A DNA stretch of 64,000 bases from Caprimulgus europaeus (GCA_907165065.1 OU015525.1:51407537-51471536); one strand, 5' to 3'; shown: positions 1-12,674, numbered from the stretch's first letter. Notes: generated by a model not told the origin, from the sequence alone. Numbers and translations are program-made.

Positions 1-3000
1 AATAAATAATTACAAAGATAAATAATTCCATAAGGCAACCAGTTTATGATGTCACCATTACTCAGAACAAACACTGATTTCAGGTAACTATCATTATATA
101 GAACTACAAATTTACTGTGCAGTGAGTTTCTTAATAATGCTGGTTTGAAACTGAGGAGGAGGAAGATACAGATGGGAGGAAGAGCAGAACATGTGCACGA
201 ATTTGAAAAACTTTGCTGTGTCTTTTGGTACATTACGCTGTAACTGTTCATTTAATTATTGGGTTTATGTAGTGTAAGTGGGTAAGAATAGATGGCCCCT
301 ATTCATTTAACTGCTTCCTATCCATTTCCAGGTGAGTGTTACATATCTCCACAGCTTATTGCCTGGGCCCTTGCTCACACGTTCCCTTCTAACTCCTCTG
401 AGTCACGATTAGATTTCCTACCCTTTAGCTGCAACTTATTGGCAGATGGTTTTGGCTGAATTTAGACAGGCACAGATGCCTTCATGCTTGCTGTCTTTGC
501 TAACAGGGAAAAAAAAAAAAAAAGAACCCCCCCCAATCAACTCCATGTTCCTTTTCTTCACCCTTTGTGTGAGTGTGCCTGCTTGCTAGCTATGTCTACA
601 TGTGCATTTGACTTGCTCCAAAAAAGAAGGGGTAATGGCAAAGAGACACACTGAAGGACTAGGAGATCATAGATCATTTGCAAGTCTCATTTAGTATGGA
701 ATATACTTAGAAATTGAGCTAGCACCAGTAAATCCTTCCCATGAGTCTACTGTGATTCTGATAATCTTCTGTAGCCAAACTATAGCTCTTTCTTTCATTC
801 TTTACTATTTTTTCTATAATTTTATTCTACTTAAGTCTTAATATTTAACCCAATGAAGAGAGGGAAATGTCATTAGTGTTTAGATAACAGGGACAAAAGA
901 GAATTAGCAGTTTTACAGCCTCAATTTTTGCAGAAAAAAACATGTTCTACAAAATAGTTACACATACTTCTGTGGCCAGTGCTGTTCCAAATTGTGCCAC
1001 AATTAAAGCAGATCTAAAGCTAAAATCATAAATAATTTAAGACAAACCTTAATCTTCTATAGAAAGAATAAACAATAGTTTCAAAATTCAATATATCCCT
1101 CGTTGAAAGCCATTCTTAAAAAGTTTGAGAGACTACATAAATCAAAACTAAATCCTAAGCTATGAAATGTGTTTGAATTTTGTCTCTCTGACCTCCTTCT
1201 TGGTTCTATACATGCAGATCTGGATGAAATAAGATCTCCTGTCTCCCAGTTAGGATCTACAAGATTCATCCTAAAACGGGACTTGGCTACTCTCTTATGT
1301 ATGAAATTCCTGCATTTCTCTGTTGCTAATTTTCCATCTTGTAAAAGTTAGAGTTAAAAACTCTGAGTTTCAATTCATGCAACTAAACTAAAGATAAAAA
1401 AACCTGAAGAGACAAACTTTCTTTTACATAACTGTAGAAACTAAATAGTGGTCATATTGGCATATTTTTCCCAAATAATTTGGCAATTTTTGAGAAGTGA
1501 TGAAAGATACAGCAGTACTCTTGTCAAATAAACTCCAGGAGCATCAGAAGCCAAAAGTCTTTAGACTTAGAATCTTCTATACATTTTGTCCATTTAATGT
1601 TTTACCAGTAATCCATAACTAAACAAACCTCTTCATTGTGTTTCTGTATCAACATAAGAGATGAGAGCTAAAATTGAAAAAGCAGATGGTGCAACATGGA
1701 TCACAGAGGCAAACAGAGTTCAAAGCAATTTATTCTGCTGGTTCATGTTTAATTTGCATCTGAATAAGGTTCATTTCACCTGAGTATTAACATTTAAATC
1801 TAGTTTTAGTGAGAGCCTAATAGTTTTGGAAGTTGTTATTTCTGCTGAGGATTTTAGCCAAAACATGAACAATTATAATTATAGAAACATTATTTTTATG
1901 ATAGGATTTGGTCCTGATTTAATAAGAGTAAATACAGACCAGCAATACATGGGTTTTTGAACCTGTGGAGTGCTATCAAAACTAAAGGGATCTATACACT
2001 GCCTCTCCAGAAGATCCCTCTTCTGGAGGATTAGTACAGAAAATGGTGGAGCTTTTGTATGAGAAATCCTTGAATCAAAAAGTTTTAGTAATTGGTGTTG
2101 CAACATAGATATAAACATGCAGGAATTGAGAAAAATAACTTACACCATGTGGATGATGTGTGGGAAAGGCAGCACTCATACATTTTTAACAGTACAGCTG
2201 CTCTAAAATGATTGTCATTTGGGGGGCTTCATCCTGTTGCTTGTCACAATAATGTCTGAGTGTTTTCCAAGAGAAATCAACAGTGCTAGGGAGGCATCTG
2301 CAAGATTCATTGGGCATCTGGCTTTCCTTCTGCATTCATGGTGAAAACTTTGCTGTTCCATTCATCAGAGTTAGAACAAGGCAATACTTGAAAGGAGATA
2401 TCTTTTGTTGTGACTCTAAGTGAATTAAGGTTTGATTCCCACCACCAGATTCACAATCAAGCTGTTAATGAAAAGAGAAAACTAAAGTAGGAAACAAAAA
2501 AACCCTGCAAGGTTTGAGCATTGACTGATTGAATTTTTTGACACGTTAAATTATTAGTAGAGCAGGTGAATGTAAACACACAAACTGTCTTTACAGCATA
2601 ATATATTTTTGTCCTACCCCCAAGGAGCATATGAAATAATTTTTTTTCCCTACATTATACACATTCTTTAGTTCACTGAGAATTTAATTTCTTAATCATG
2701 AAGGTTAGTATTTGGACAACTTTTTGGATTTTATGCAAATATTTTTAAAGGAGAAATAGACAAATGCTCATACACAGATGTTGCTAGGAGGGTCTATCAG
2801 ACAGGTGCATTCATTTTCCTTAGGAAAAGTACTAAGCATAAGAAATATCTTCCTAGCTGTGGAGTTCTCCTTCCATTTACGCTCCCACTTGCTCAAGGTC
2901 TGTGCTTCGTTGCTACTTCATCCTTTTCTTAATTAAGCATCTATTCCTGAAAGGAGTGAAGTTCACAAAAAAAGGCCAAACAGTATAATAATGCAATTTA

Positions 3001-5667
3001 AGCTCATTTACTGCTTATGCTTTCCATCCCTGTCACTTTGATTATAAACAAAATTTGCAAGATTTATGTGGGAGAAGGAGAATCTGGTGCCACTGTGCAT
3101 GACGTGCTCCTGGGACCTCTGGGGGTGGAATATGACTTATCAAGATGATTTATCTCTTAGAGTCAGCCTAGTCAGCCTATGCTCCCTCATAGGGTGCATA
3201 ACCCAACTATTGTTACCTCATCTCATTTTGCCTGCTTTTTCTACTTAATCTTTCGTTACATTTTTTAAATTAAATACATTATTGCAAATGCTATCTCAGA
3301 AGCTTACTGAGGAAGTTCACAGAAACTCAGTGACAGGCCTTTAACCAAACCATAGGAAATGAAAAACCTTATGACACTCCAAGTTGAATATATTTGTTTC
3401 TATCTCACTAGTAATTTTTGCTTAGACTCATAACTGTATGTACTGTGGAATAAAATTTAATTGGAAGTGGACATGGCGTTGGTGACAATATTTCAGTCCA
3501 GTCTACTCTGGGCAAGAACCAGTCAAATACCTCCAGCTCTGTAGCCCTAGTTTTTGAAGGGGATGTAATAAAAAAGTTTTGGGAAAAATATATATGTTAG
3601 AACTTTTTTTGAGATTTAAAAAAGCATTATGAAAATTTGTTCTTTTTTTATTTGTTGATAAATACAATGGACAAGTAAGAATTTTTACAGAGAAGAAGTT
3701 TTCATGCTGCTATTTGCCACTTCACAACTTTGAAAATAATCTGAGTTCTGAAGTAAAAAAAGAAAACAGCCCTTCAAACCCAAAGGAAACTATGCAAATC
3801 TTTATTCTGACACTCAGTGACTTTTCTTAACCATTGAACAGAATTTTGAAAACTGGCAAGGTGGTAAAAGCAAGAAAGTAAAAAAAGAAAGCTTATAAAC
3901 AAGCCCCCTTCATACCATTCATTTTACTGCAGTTGGACACAAAAGGGAAGTAAGGGAATACTGTCAGCATTTTTGTGAATTATATTCAATTTTTTTTCAC
4001 CCAGATATAACTGTAAATCTCACAAGATTTCAAGCAAGATGCTTTAGATTAAAAAATAAATTATAATTGGAGTAGAAAATCAGTAAAATTACCAGAATAC
4101 AGAAAAGCATTTAAAGACTTAAACAGTCCTATTTGTATTCTTCTGGACATGGTCATTTGTGAAGTTATAAATCAAGACTATTTTTAAATTTTATCCTGAT
4201 ATTTGTCTAAAATCCATTGCATTGTTGTGGTTTATATCCAACTTTCTAATTAGGTTATCCATAACTGGAATTTTAATTGAGCTTAAATGCCTGAGCTGCC
4301 TATTTTCCATAGCGTTTCACTACTATGGACTATTGAAAATATCTAAGAAACAATGCAAATACTGGTCTATCCCACACATAGTGAAATCATATGAGTTGAA
4401 TACAATTAGAAAATTTAAGAAATTTTTTAGACCTCATTACCTTAATATCCACCAAATTATTGCCAAGAAGAAAATTTTTTTTATCATTAATATGTGATTT
4501 AACCTTTTTTGGAGAGGACACTCAAAATGATCTAAGGATATTGTTTATATTACAAAAACAAACACAAGTTAGGAAATGTTGAAATTAAGTCAATCTATCT
4601 GATCTTCATTTAGCCCCACACTCTGAAGACAGAAGCACATTTAAATCTTTCTGCAGATGACCTGCCTCATTTAGTGGCCAGCAACAGTGATGCTCAAATC
4701 GAAACCATATATTTAAAACCCCCTATTTTCTCCTAGTCTTCAACATTGTCTTTCTCCTTACATCTTATGTGACAAATACTAGTTATATTTTGTTATACAG
4801 GCAGAACCACTCCTTTTCTCATGCTCTTCTTGATGACATTTGTCACTGCATTATGTTAGTAACTAATCAATGTATCTGGTAATGTACTAACAATTAGCTT
4901 GATCATTTTCCCAATTTCTGTGAGATATTATCTCACTTTTACTGCTGGGGAGCTAAGACAATGAATATAAAACCTATCCACCTCATTTGGACATCTAATT
5001 TCAAACTTTCCAGGGAATAACAACCCAAAATTGCACTTTATATGTTTAAAGCATAGTCCCAGCTGACATATCTGTCCGTGCACTTCAGAACATCTGGCAC
5101 CAGCAGCTCAAGTTGGTTCTCCCAGATAATGAGCTTCTTAAGTTTACACACCTTTGTCATTATATCTGAGGTGCTGCAAGGAGCTGCTTCTCCAGGTCAG
5201 GATGCAATTGACGTGCAAAGAGACTGTCTTCTCTCTACGAACAGTCTCCTGCCCAATTCCTCCCTTACCTCCCTGTTTCTGCACAGATAAAAGCAGGGTC
5301 CTGTAGCTAACATTCTTCTTCACAGCCCTGCATTGTGCAGTAAATAGGGCAGGGAAGAGGCAAAGTGTAATCAGGGAAGTACAATGTGACAGCAGCCCAC
5401 AGACCTGGGCAAAAGGAGATGGGTTCCCTATTCCTACCCCAAGATGTTGCACACTCCAGCAGAGTCCAGAGATGGGAAATGTCCTACTTAGCCCAGAACA
5501 GGAAGTTTTTGTGTAGTTTTTAGCTGCAACAATTTAGGATGTCTCTCTGCTACAGGTGTGAAATGATCTTTCTAAAAAATAAGAAGTCATATTCTGATAG
5601 GATATGTGTAGAAGTTAAAAATAATGAATCTATCATGAAAGTCACCCCCTTGGTATGTATTGCACAC
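1..5667. other. Unannotated AT-rich DNA, no gene recognised
   Basis: No supported gene or recognisable interspersed repeat. Open frames here are short, AT-rich and without family motifs. Simple runs include A15 at 509-523 followed by C8 at 527-534. The ORFs at 4222-4497 (+) and 5144-5452 (-) show no domain, and their composition fits chance. Confidence 0.6.
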
Positions 5668-5942
5668 TGTGCTGGTTTTATCTGTGGTACAGATAATTTT
5701 CTTCATAGTAGCTGGTATGGTGCTATGGCTTGGACTTGTGCTGAAAACAAGTGTTGATAAAGCAGAGATGTTTTTGTTATTACTGAGTAGTACTTACACA
5801 GTCAAGGCCTTTTCTGCTTCTCACACCACCCCACCAGCAAGTAGGCTGGGGGTGCACTAGATAGAAGCTGGGAGGGGACACAGCTGGGACAGCTGACCCC
5901 AAACGACCAAAGGGATATTCCAACCATATGAGATCATGGTCA

Positions 5943-5951
5943 GCATATAAA
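5943..5951 (+). promoter_or_regulatory. LTR TATA box
   Basis: CATATAAAG sits in the middle of the solo LTR, about 185 bp upstream of the ATTAAA polyadenylation signal, as expected for a U3/R arrangement. It is the best-preserved retroviral TATA box in the window. Confidence 0.6.
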
Positions 5952-6132
5952 GCTGGGGGAAGAAGAAAGAATGGGGGGACATTCAGAGTGATGGCTTTTG
6001 TCTTCCCAAGTAGCCATTACATGTGATGGAGCCCGGCTTTCCCAGGGATGGCTGAACAGCTGCCTGGGGATGGGATGTAGTGCATGAGTTCCTTATTTTG
6101 CTTTGCTTGCGTGCATGGCTTTTTCTGTACCT

Positions 6133-6138
6133 ATTAAA
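6133..6138 (+). terminator. LTR polyadenylation signal ATTAAA
   Basis: ATTAAA lies in the R-like part of the 5.7-kb LTR, downstream of its TATA box. The same signal is found at the equivalent place on the minus strand of the sister LTR (27490-27495). Confidence 0.55.
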
Positions 6139-6265
6139 CTGTCTCTATCTCAACTCATGAGTTTTCTCACTTTTACTCTTCCGATTCTCTCCCCCATCCC
6201 ACTGTGAGAGGAGTGTGTGAGTGGCTATGAGGTGTTTAGTTGCTGGCTGGGGTTAAACCATGACA

Positions 6266-9200
6266 AGCACAAAGTCCAAGGTGTATTTCTTTGGAGGGAA
6301 GATCATCAACATTCTTTATGTTGTGCAAAATAATGTATCTTCCTGTAGCCCTTCCACTTTTTTTCTGAAAGAACTAAAATATTCAACTGCAACTACTGGT
6401 GTGTGTGCTTGGATAGGTATGTGTGAAAAATTTTTTCGAAATAGATGTCCATGCTGAAAAATTTCAGCCCAAACATTTCAAATATTATAAAGTTATCAGC
6501 AAATGAAAACAAGCTCTGACACAGAACACATGAAACACCCTTCTACAAATGTAACCTTGCCAGTCTATATATTGTGCTATGGAATTGTTACAGAGCTAAT
6601 GTCCTCTTTTAATGTCGAGAATAAATAAAACCCTGGGAAGAATTAATACAATAATCTTAACTGATTCAAAAAGTTTATCCTGACATATTTCTTGTTCATT
6701 AAGCTGTGAGAATAATCAATTTTTCTGTATGAAATGTGAAGCAAAGTAGGTTGATGGCAGTGTAATTATAGCAACATGCATGCCTGAAAAAGATTAATTT
6801 TTTTTGACACATAATGAACCTTTTGATGTCAACTGAAACTTTCATTTCCTGATACTTGTAAAATATCAAAATAGTAATACAATCTCAAATAGGTAAATGC
6901 TTAGATGTCTTCAACAACAAAATCAGTGCTGTCTGATAACGGTCAGTGAACTTAACATGTGGAAGATATTGTTTTTATCTGCTTCTTGTTTGTCATGCCA
7001 GTTTGAGCCATGTTCCCAGCTAACAAATAGTTTCAAAAGTTTATTGCTAATCTGTCGCTCAGGAGCATTTCCAGTTTATCAGGATGACACACATGTCCCA
7101 CTGCTTTCCTTTGCCTTATTGGGCAGAGACCTGGTAGGACACTGCGTCGCAGTCCAGTGTACCTTGGTTTCCCCTGGAAGAAAACACAGGCAGATGCTAC
7201 ATAAGAGAGCAGCATGCTTGGCCAGGCTCCTAAGATAAATGTAAATGCACAGTGGACAGGCCCTGGGGCATGCAGGGTGCCTCTAGACGCTGTTTCCTGA
7301 AGTGGAGAACTATTGATTTCTGCTATAGACATGATCAGTGTTCACTGGAGGTGGGACTAGAAACCAGATATCCCCAGCCTGTGCAATTGTCCTAGCAGCT
7401 CTCTACCATAATAATAATTGAATTATTTTATATTGAGCTTCATTAGGAATAACTGAGAGTGTCTTCACCTTAAAAGTCTTGTAACCTGGTAGGTAGGATA
7501 CTCCTGAGTAAGCAACATATGTGCTCAGAATTATCAGGAGAAGGTGTCTCAACCTGTCCAGGAGGGTCTGCCCCTGGCCCCTAGGCTGCTCCAGGCAAAG
7601 AGGGACAGTGCACTACCAGCACAGCGAATCTGCCTCACTGACCCCTTTCAAATTATTTCCCAAGCATTAACTGGATTTCGTAATAATTTGTGAATATTTT
7701 AATGGGAAGTGAAACCTAATTTTCAATTTATTATTCTCAAATTAAATTAGTCCATCTCTACTTGTTCCCATGCTCACTCCTACTAAAGTTGGCACCTTAG
7801 ATACAACCTTTAATGAAACAGTGCAGCCCATTCAATGCTTGATGTGTGAGTGTTCTTTCTTGCCTTCTTTTGGGAGATCTTATTTCTGTTTCACGCCTCT
7901 GATCTTTCACACCTTTTATCATTTCACACCTTTGGTCTTTTTTGTGTTCTTTTACCTCTCTTCATTCCTCTGCCTCATCAGTCACTTTTATCCAGCAATA
8001 TGGAAAAAATGTGACTAAAAAAGCAATGTGCCTGTGGTATTCAGCACCTTCTATTGTTTGAGTTGTAATGGCTTTTTATGCTTCCTTCTGTGAAATTTGC
8101 AGTATTTCTCAGTTGGATTATTTTCTGAGTTTGTTGTAACTATAGTTTATGTATTTCTGTTTTTGTCTTGTGGAGTAAATTTGTCTGGACAAGAATTTTC
8201 CATATCAACAGTAAGAAAGTGATGACAAGTTCAGTGCCTGTATGAATTTTATTCATTTTCTTGTGACCTCCTAGCTGTCAGTTTCCAAGTTCACCTCAGA
8301 TGGAGCAATATTTGTTTGTTCATTATAGATTTCTCTCTGGAAAGGGATTTCTCTCATGTTTTTGACTCTAGTCCAAGACTACAAGTGGAAATACAATGCT
8401 AAGTGACTAAATGACTTGCTTCACATCATGTTGCAAATATTTAAGAGACTGATCTCTTGAGGCAAAACAGTGCAGGCTTTGAAAGGTATGAAGCCCATCA
8501 GCAGGTTATAAAAACAAGCAGTGTAATTTGAATTTATTTTTTTTGCAAAGTATTTTTTTCAGAAATGTCTTTTGGTGAATTATAAATAAAGCGTGTTCCC
8601 ATTCCGAATGCAGAGCCAGCCACATTGTACTGTGTGCATCCCACAGCCCAGCTATTAGTGACAAATCCAGGTTCCTAAGGCGTGAGCAATTAATAGCACT
8701 GGGAAAACAAAGCAGGTAGGAAGAAGTTTCTAGAAGCACCATGACAACAAGTTTCACCCAGCTGTTGCAAGCTGACTCTTTTTCATTTGTTGTTTTATTT
8801 GCATATCACACACATTTGGCCCTTGTTACTGCACTGCTTTTCAAAACTGCTATTCCTCCTGAAGTTGCACCATGTATTCTCTGAAAATGAAATCCAACTG
8901 GGAGACTTCAAAGTGGTATTCAGTCATGAGGTCAGCTACACCTCAAGGCACCCTGCTGTTGCAGGGATGTCTTCCAGAAATATTACCATATTTTATGATA
9001 AGATACTTGGGATACAGGGTAGTTAAATATTCCATTCCAGACAACTTGTGAAGGAACTAAGACTACTCATGTGCTTAGAAATGTTAGAGCAACCTCAGAG
9101 CTGATATGTCTGGGCACTTTGAAACAGCGGGTAATTAATGCAAAGTATAAAGCAGACCACTGTTAGGACTATGAAACCACCTCTTTAGATTTTTTCAGTT

Positions 9201-11413
9201 TCCTTACAACATCCAAACCTCATCTTGGAAGCAAGCACTGTGAAGCTGGTAGCACAAGCCACAGTTGGCAATGTGTTCTCTAAATAAATGTACACGTGTT
9301 TCCGATAACCCAACAAAGAGTCTGTGGAAGGCCTGATTCCAGCCATCCACTCAGAGGATGGCACCTGACTGGGAGAGCAGGATACTGGGAAAAGCAAATT
9401 TTTACTGCTCTGCTGATGAGTTTGTCAGAACAAAATTGCTTGAAAATTGGGGTTTCTGTGTCTGGTACCTACTCACAAGGGAGTCCCTGGATTGTCAAAA
9501 GGATGTGGGGCCACAGTTATTGCTTGAAAGGTGGAAAGGATCTTTTGTGAGCAGTGATTGCCAGCCTGGTCCCCCTGTCTACCAAGTGATGCAAGTGGCA
9601 GCAGAGCTGGCTCTTAGACTGCCCATCTTCTGCCCAGCTCCTCTCCCTCCTGTGGAAGGAAGGGCCTTGGCCTCACATGAGCTAGTCGTCGGCAGTTTTA
9701 CCAGCATGAGGCATTTGCAGGGAAATTTGTATGTCGCCATGTCCTGTTGAACTGCTAAGTGCCACTGGAGCTGCCTGAATGGCCCTTAATATGAAAAACT
9801 TTCGATTTTTCACTGTCTCTCAGCTCCTTTCATTCCTTGTTTCTCTTTGTACCTTTCTTGCCTATTTACCAAAGGGTTTACTCTCTCACCAAGATCTTTC
9901 CTCCTCCATTATGTGCATTTTTGTGCTGAACACGGCTCAGTCAGCTGCCAACCGATACAGCTGGAGACTGGGTCAGTGGTACTTCAAAACAGTGACCTGA
10001 GAATCTATATGGCCTCACAGGAGTGCTGATTGCTGTCACAGGTTTCCCAGAAACCACACTGGACACTGGACACTGGAATACATGTAAGTCAGTAATAATT
10101 ATTAATGTAGACTTTCAGCTTATTTTCAAACTCAGACTGACACAAGCATTTGTTTGGTCTCAGGAAGTTCTCTCACAGCCATTTTCATTATTGAAGAATT
10201 TTAAAAATGGGCAAGATCAAGTATCCAAATGCTGTGAAATCCAAAGTCTCTGTTTGGACAGATGATTTCCATATGCTTATATGCATATGCGTTTGTAAAA
10301 GTCAATAGTCTAAAATTTTTAGAATAGAATGTTTGTAAAACTCAGTGATCTAAAATTTATAATACCAAACAACTACGTAAAATTTTCTAGGATAATGTTG
10401 TTGGACTGATGAACAAATACTGAATAGTATTTTTAAAAGAGTTCTAGCACCTTTATGTTTACAATTTAAGACATTTTAAGTGAAAAAATGCATTTAAAGT
10501 TTTCATTTATTAATGGCTCTTTTCTTCTTTGTTAAATAAATGACTAAGTAGCCTTATGGATCATAGTACCTGCAGGATAAATATCCATTTCAAAGTGAAA
10601 GGATGAATTGTTTGGCACTACTTGACAAGCCTGTAAGATCTGAAGTGCAACTTCAGAACCATTATGAGGCTCTTGCACTTCTGCCTGTTTGTGCTTGCCT
10701 GTTCTGGTGCAGGGATTTACTGTGGTCTATCTGCTTTGACAATTCAGTCCTATCCTAGAATTTCTAAAATCTTGTGTTAAAGCTCTGTCTCCTGATGATT
10801 TTCATGACAGCCTGTTGCCACATCCAGAAATCACAAAAACTGATGATCCAAATAGAAAGGTGAAAAGAAAAAGAACGTGGGTTTTCCTTGGTGGATTTTC
10901 CACACTGATTATTAAGAATGGGAGTATTTTCATTTTCTTGCATAGCCTGACAGCTGGTTTGGCTCTCAAGCTGCCAGAGGCTTTTTTAGTTTTGGGGTTT
11001 GTTTTTCAGTAGCTTTGTCAGAAACATTCAGCTCTCCAAGTGCCATTCTCACTGGTTCCAGTTACCTCTCTAGAGATCAGCTCTATGAATTTTATGGAAG
11101 AAAAAGCAAACTGTATTTTTCCCCTTTTGAAGATATTCAGACAAGGAAAATGCTTTATCTAGGTAGTTTTTATTAATCAAAGAGATGTAAAGCAGTGAAA
11201 GAAAATAACATACTGATTTAGAGTAATTGTCTGAAGATTCAAAAATCAATATAATAGTAGGAGTGCAAGATAAACAGTCCGGATTAAGACGTTAATAACT
11301 CTGCTACTAAGCCACAGATATTAGAGATGGTACCAGCAGCAGATATACATATTCTCTGTTTTATATCCTTATCACCATACCAAAACAGCTTTTGGAGGTT
11401 AATTTGAAATTTT
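6266..11413. other. Unannotated DNA between the first LTR and the CR1 block
   Basis: No supported gene. The longest open frames (6897-7238 and 9358-9750, both plus) have no recognisable domain and no visible splice context. A two-copy tandem duplication with a 40-bp period starts at 10291. A short run of ACTGGAC repeats lies near 10059-10076. Confidence 0.6.
10291..10360. repeat. Imperfect 40-bp tandem duplication, two copies
   Basis: GTTTGTAAAA begins at 10291 and again at 10331, and TAAAATTT follows 20 bases later in each copy. The middle ten bases match at about six positions, so the duplication is old. No known family is recognised. Confidence 0.6.
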
Positions 11414-11542
11414 CACAGAATTACAAGATCACGTAATGCTTAAGATTGTAAGGAACCTCTGGAGGTCATCTTGTCCAAGCCTACTGCTCAAACAGGGCCA
11501 CGTGCAGCAGGTTGCCCAGGACCATGTCCGTATGGCTTTCGA

Positions 11543-11608
11543 GTATCCCCAAGGATGGAGACTCCACAACTGGCTTTTGGGTATCCCCAAGGATGGAGGC
11601 TTCACAAC
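11543..11608. repeat. 38-bp tandem duplication inside CR1
   Basis: GTATCCCCAAGGATGGAG occurs at 11543 and again at 11581, each followed by a variant of a CACAAC block. Other CR1 fragments here (31000-31100, 52740-52800) carry a single copy of the equivalent segment, so this is a local duplication. Confidence 0.75.
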
Positions 11609-11636
11609 CTCTCCAGGCAACCTGTGCTAGTGCTTG

Positions 11637-11641
11637 GTCAC
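11637..11641. repeat. Target-site duplication of the nested LTR (left copy; right copy 12675-12679)
   Basis: GTCAC on both sides of the LTR. The CR1 consensus at this point reads through GGTCACCCTCA, so the repeat is duplicated CR1 sequence and marks the exact insertion point. Confidence 0.9.
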
Positions 11642-11932
11642 TATGTTGGATTTGTGTGTGTGTGGGGGGGGGGATGTGGGGCACATTTTTGGTAGTGGGG
11701 AAGGGCCACCTTGTGATAAGCTTTGGAAGCTCATCTGGCTCCAGGGTGTAAGCCCCCAGCCCAGGCGGAGCTAATTAGCAGTAGAGAAACACCTCTGTGA
11801 ATCCATATTTGTGAGGAGAAGGACTGTCTTGAAAAGAAGAGGGTGGGGTGAACCTGAAGGAAAGGCCATTGTCCTGAACAAAAGACAACCATTGGCCTAA
11901 ACAAAGAGAGAGCTTCTTTGCAGAGGGGAAGT

Positions 11933-11954
11933 GGGGAGGGGGGGTGGGGGTGGG
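11933..11954 (+). other. G-quadruplex motif inside the nested LTR
   Basis: Four G-runs of 4, 7, 5 and 3 bases are separated by single-base loops (A, T, T). This fits the canonical intramolecular G-quadruplex pattern with very short loops. It lies in the 5' half of the LTR. Confidence 0.7.
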
Positions 11955-12399
11955 ACGTGGTACAGAGAACCTCAGACACCCAGTTCAACCATGGAGTAGA
12001 AGAAGGCAAAGGAGGTCCCGCACAGCCCATGGAGGTTCAACAGTGGAGCAGATACCCATATGTAGACTATGGAGGATTCCACACTGGAGCAGAAAAGTTG
12101 AGCCTGAGGGCAACTGTGACTGAGTTGAGATCCCAAGAGTCACTTGATGCCAGAGCTGGGGATGAGGAGGTGCACTGGACCAGAGACCTGTCTGCAGCTT
12201 GTGGATGTCCCCATGCCACAGCTGGGAGCTGAGCCCAAAGAGATCTGTGACCCCATGGGAAGCTCGCGTTGGGAGATCCTGTTCCTGGACTTTCATGAAG
12301 GGAAGAGTGGCAGAGGTGAACTGACTGCAACCCCATTTCCTAGCCCCTGTGCTGAGGGTAGGGAAGGTAGAGAAATCAGGAGCAAAGTTATTTGAACCT

Positions 12400-12422
12400 G
12401 GGAAGAAGGGAGGGGTGGGGGG
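12400..12422 (+). other. G-quadruplex motif upstream of LTR polyadenylation signal
   Basis: G-runs at 12400-12402, 12408-12410, 12412-12415 and 12417-12422 with loops of 5, 1 and 1 bases. ATTAAA follows about 50 bases downstream. The same arrangement is present on the minus strand of the other copy of this LTR family (44464-44485). Confidence 0.7.
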
Positions 12423-12472
12423 AAGGTGTTGTAAGATGTGGTTGTTATGTCTAGTTAGATGGATGGCAATGA

Positions 12473-12478
12473 ATTAAA
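12473..12478 (+). terminator. LTR polyadenylation signal ATTAAA
   Basis: Position matches the AATAAA of the homologous LTR at 44406-44411 (minus strand). It is about 50 bases downstream of the G-rich block in both copies. Confidence 0.55.
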
Positions 12479-12674
12479 TGGATTTTTCTTCCCCAAGTTT
12501 GAGTCTGTTTTGCCCATGACTGTAACTGGTGAGTGAGCCATCCCCGTCCTTCATCCTAATCCCATTCCCCCTTTGTTGTGACTCCCATCCCATCTCACTG
12601 TGGTGGGAATGGGGGTGGGGGAGCATGGTGTGAGTGCAGGACTGCATGGTCCTGCTGTGGGTTAAACCACCACA

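Larger units (their letters stand above)
5668..6265 (+). mobile_element. Solo LTR of an avian endogenous retrovirus, about 0.6 kb
   Basis: The segment starts TGTGCTGG and ends with a GGGGTTAAACCATGACA terminus. These are the usual ends of a family of about 600-bp LTRs abundant in neoavian genomes (recognised from memory, not searched). The sense strand is plus: a TATA box (CATATAAAG) lies at 5943-5951 and a polyadenylation signal (ATTAAA) at 6133-6138. No internal retroviral sequence flanks it, so it is a solo LTR left by LTR-LTR recombination. GCACA occurs at 5662-5666 and again at 6267-6271, one base off each predicted edge, so the target duplication is suggestive but imperfect. A second copy lies at 27363-27956 in the opposite orientation. 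Confidence 0.88.
11414..11641 (-). mobile_element. CR1 LINE, 3' part (minus strand), left half of a split element
   Basis: Read on the minus strand, this is the 3' end of a CR1 element: the end of ORF2 and the 3' untranslated region. It stops abruptly at 11641 and resumes at 12675 in the same orientation and register, because an LTR was inserted between. It carries a 38-bp tandem duplication (copies begin near 11543 and 11581) that is not part of CR1 structure as I know it. Its 3' terminus is degraded and the octamer is not clear. Confidence 0.85.
11642..12674 (+). mobile_element. Solo LTR, about 1.03 kb, nested in a CR1
   Basis: The insertion is bounded by perfect 5-bp direct repeats GTCAC at 11637-11641 and 12675-12679. 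Removing the LTR and one repeat restores a continuous CR1. The left end is TATGTTGG, apparently a mutated TG terminus, and the right end is ACCACCACA. The last third aligns by eye with the minus strand of the 44.2-45.4 kb LTR. Shared parts include the G-rich block, the polyadenylation signal (here ATTAAA 12473-12478), and the segment before the right end. Sense is therefore plus. It has only about two of the GGAGCAG-containing units that form a longer array in the other copy. No internal retroviral genes are attached. Confidence 0.9.

Noticed and set aside
8380-8460. Possible MIR or L2 match (TAAGTGACTAAATGACTTGC)
   Set aside because: Only about 20 bases resemble the consensus, and the flanks do not continue the match.
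9358-9750. 130-codon plus-strand frame
   Set aside because: No recognisable motif or splice context, and overlapping frames of similar quality. Treated as chance in a GC-richer patch.
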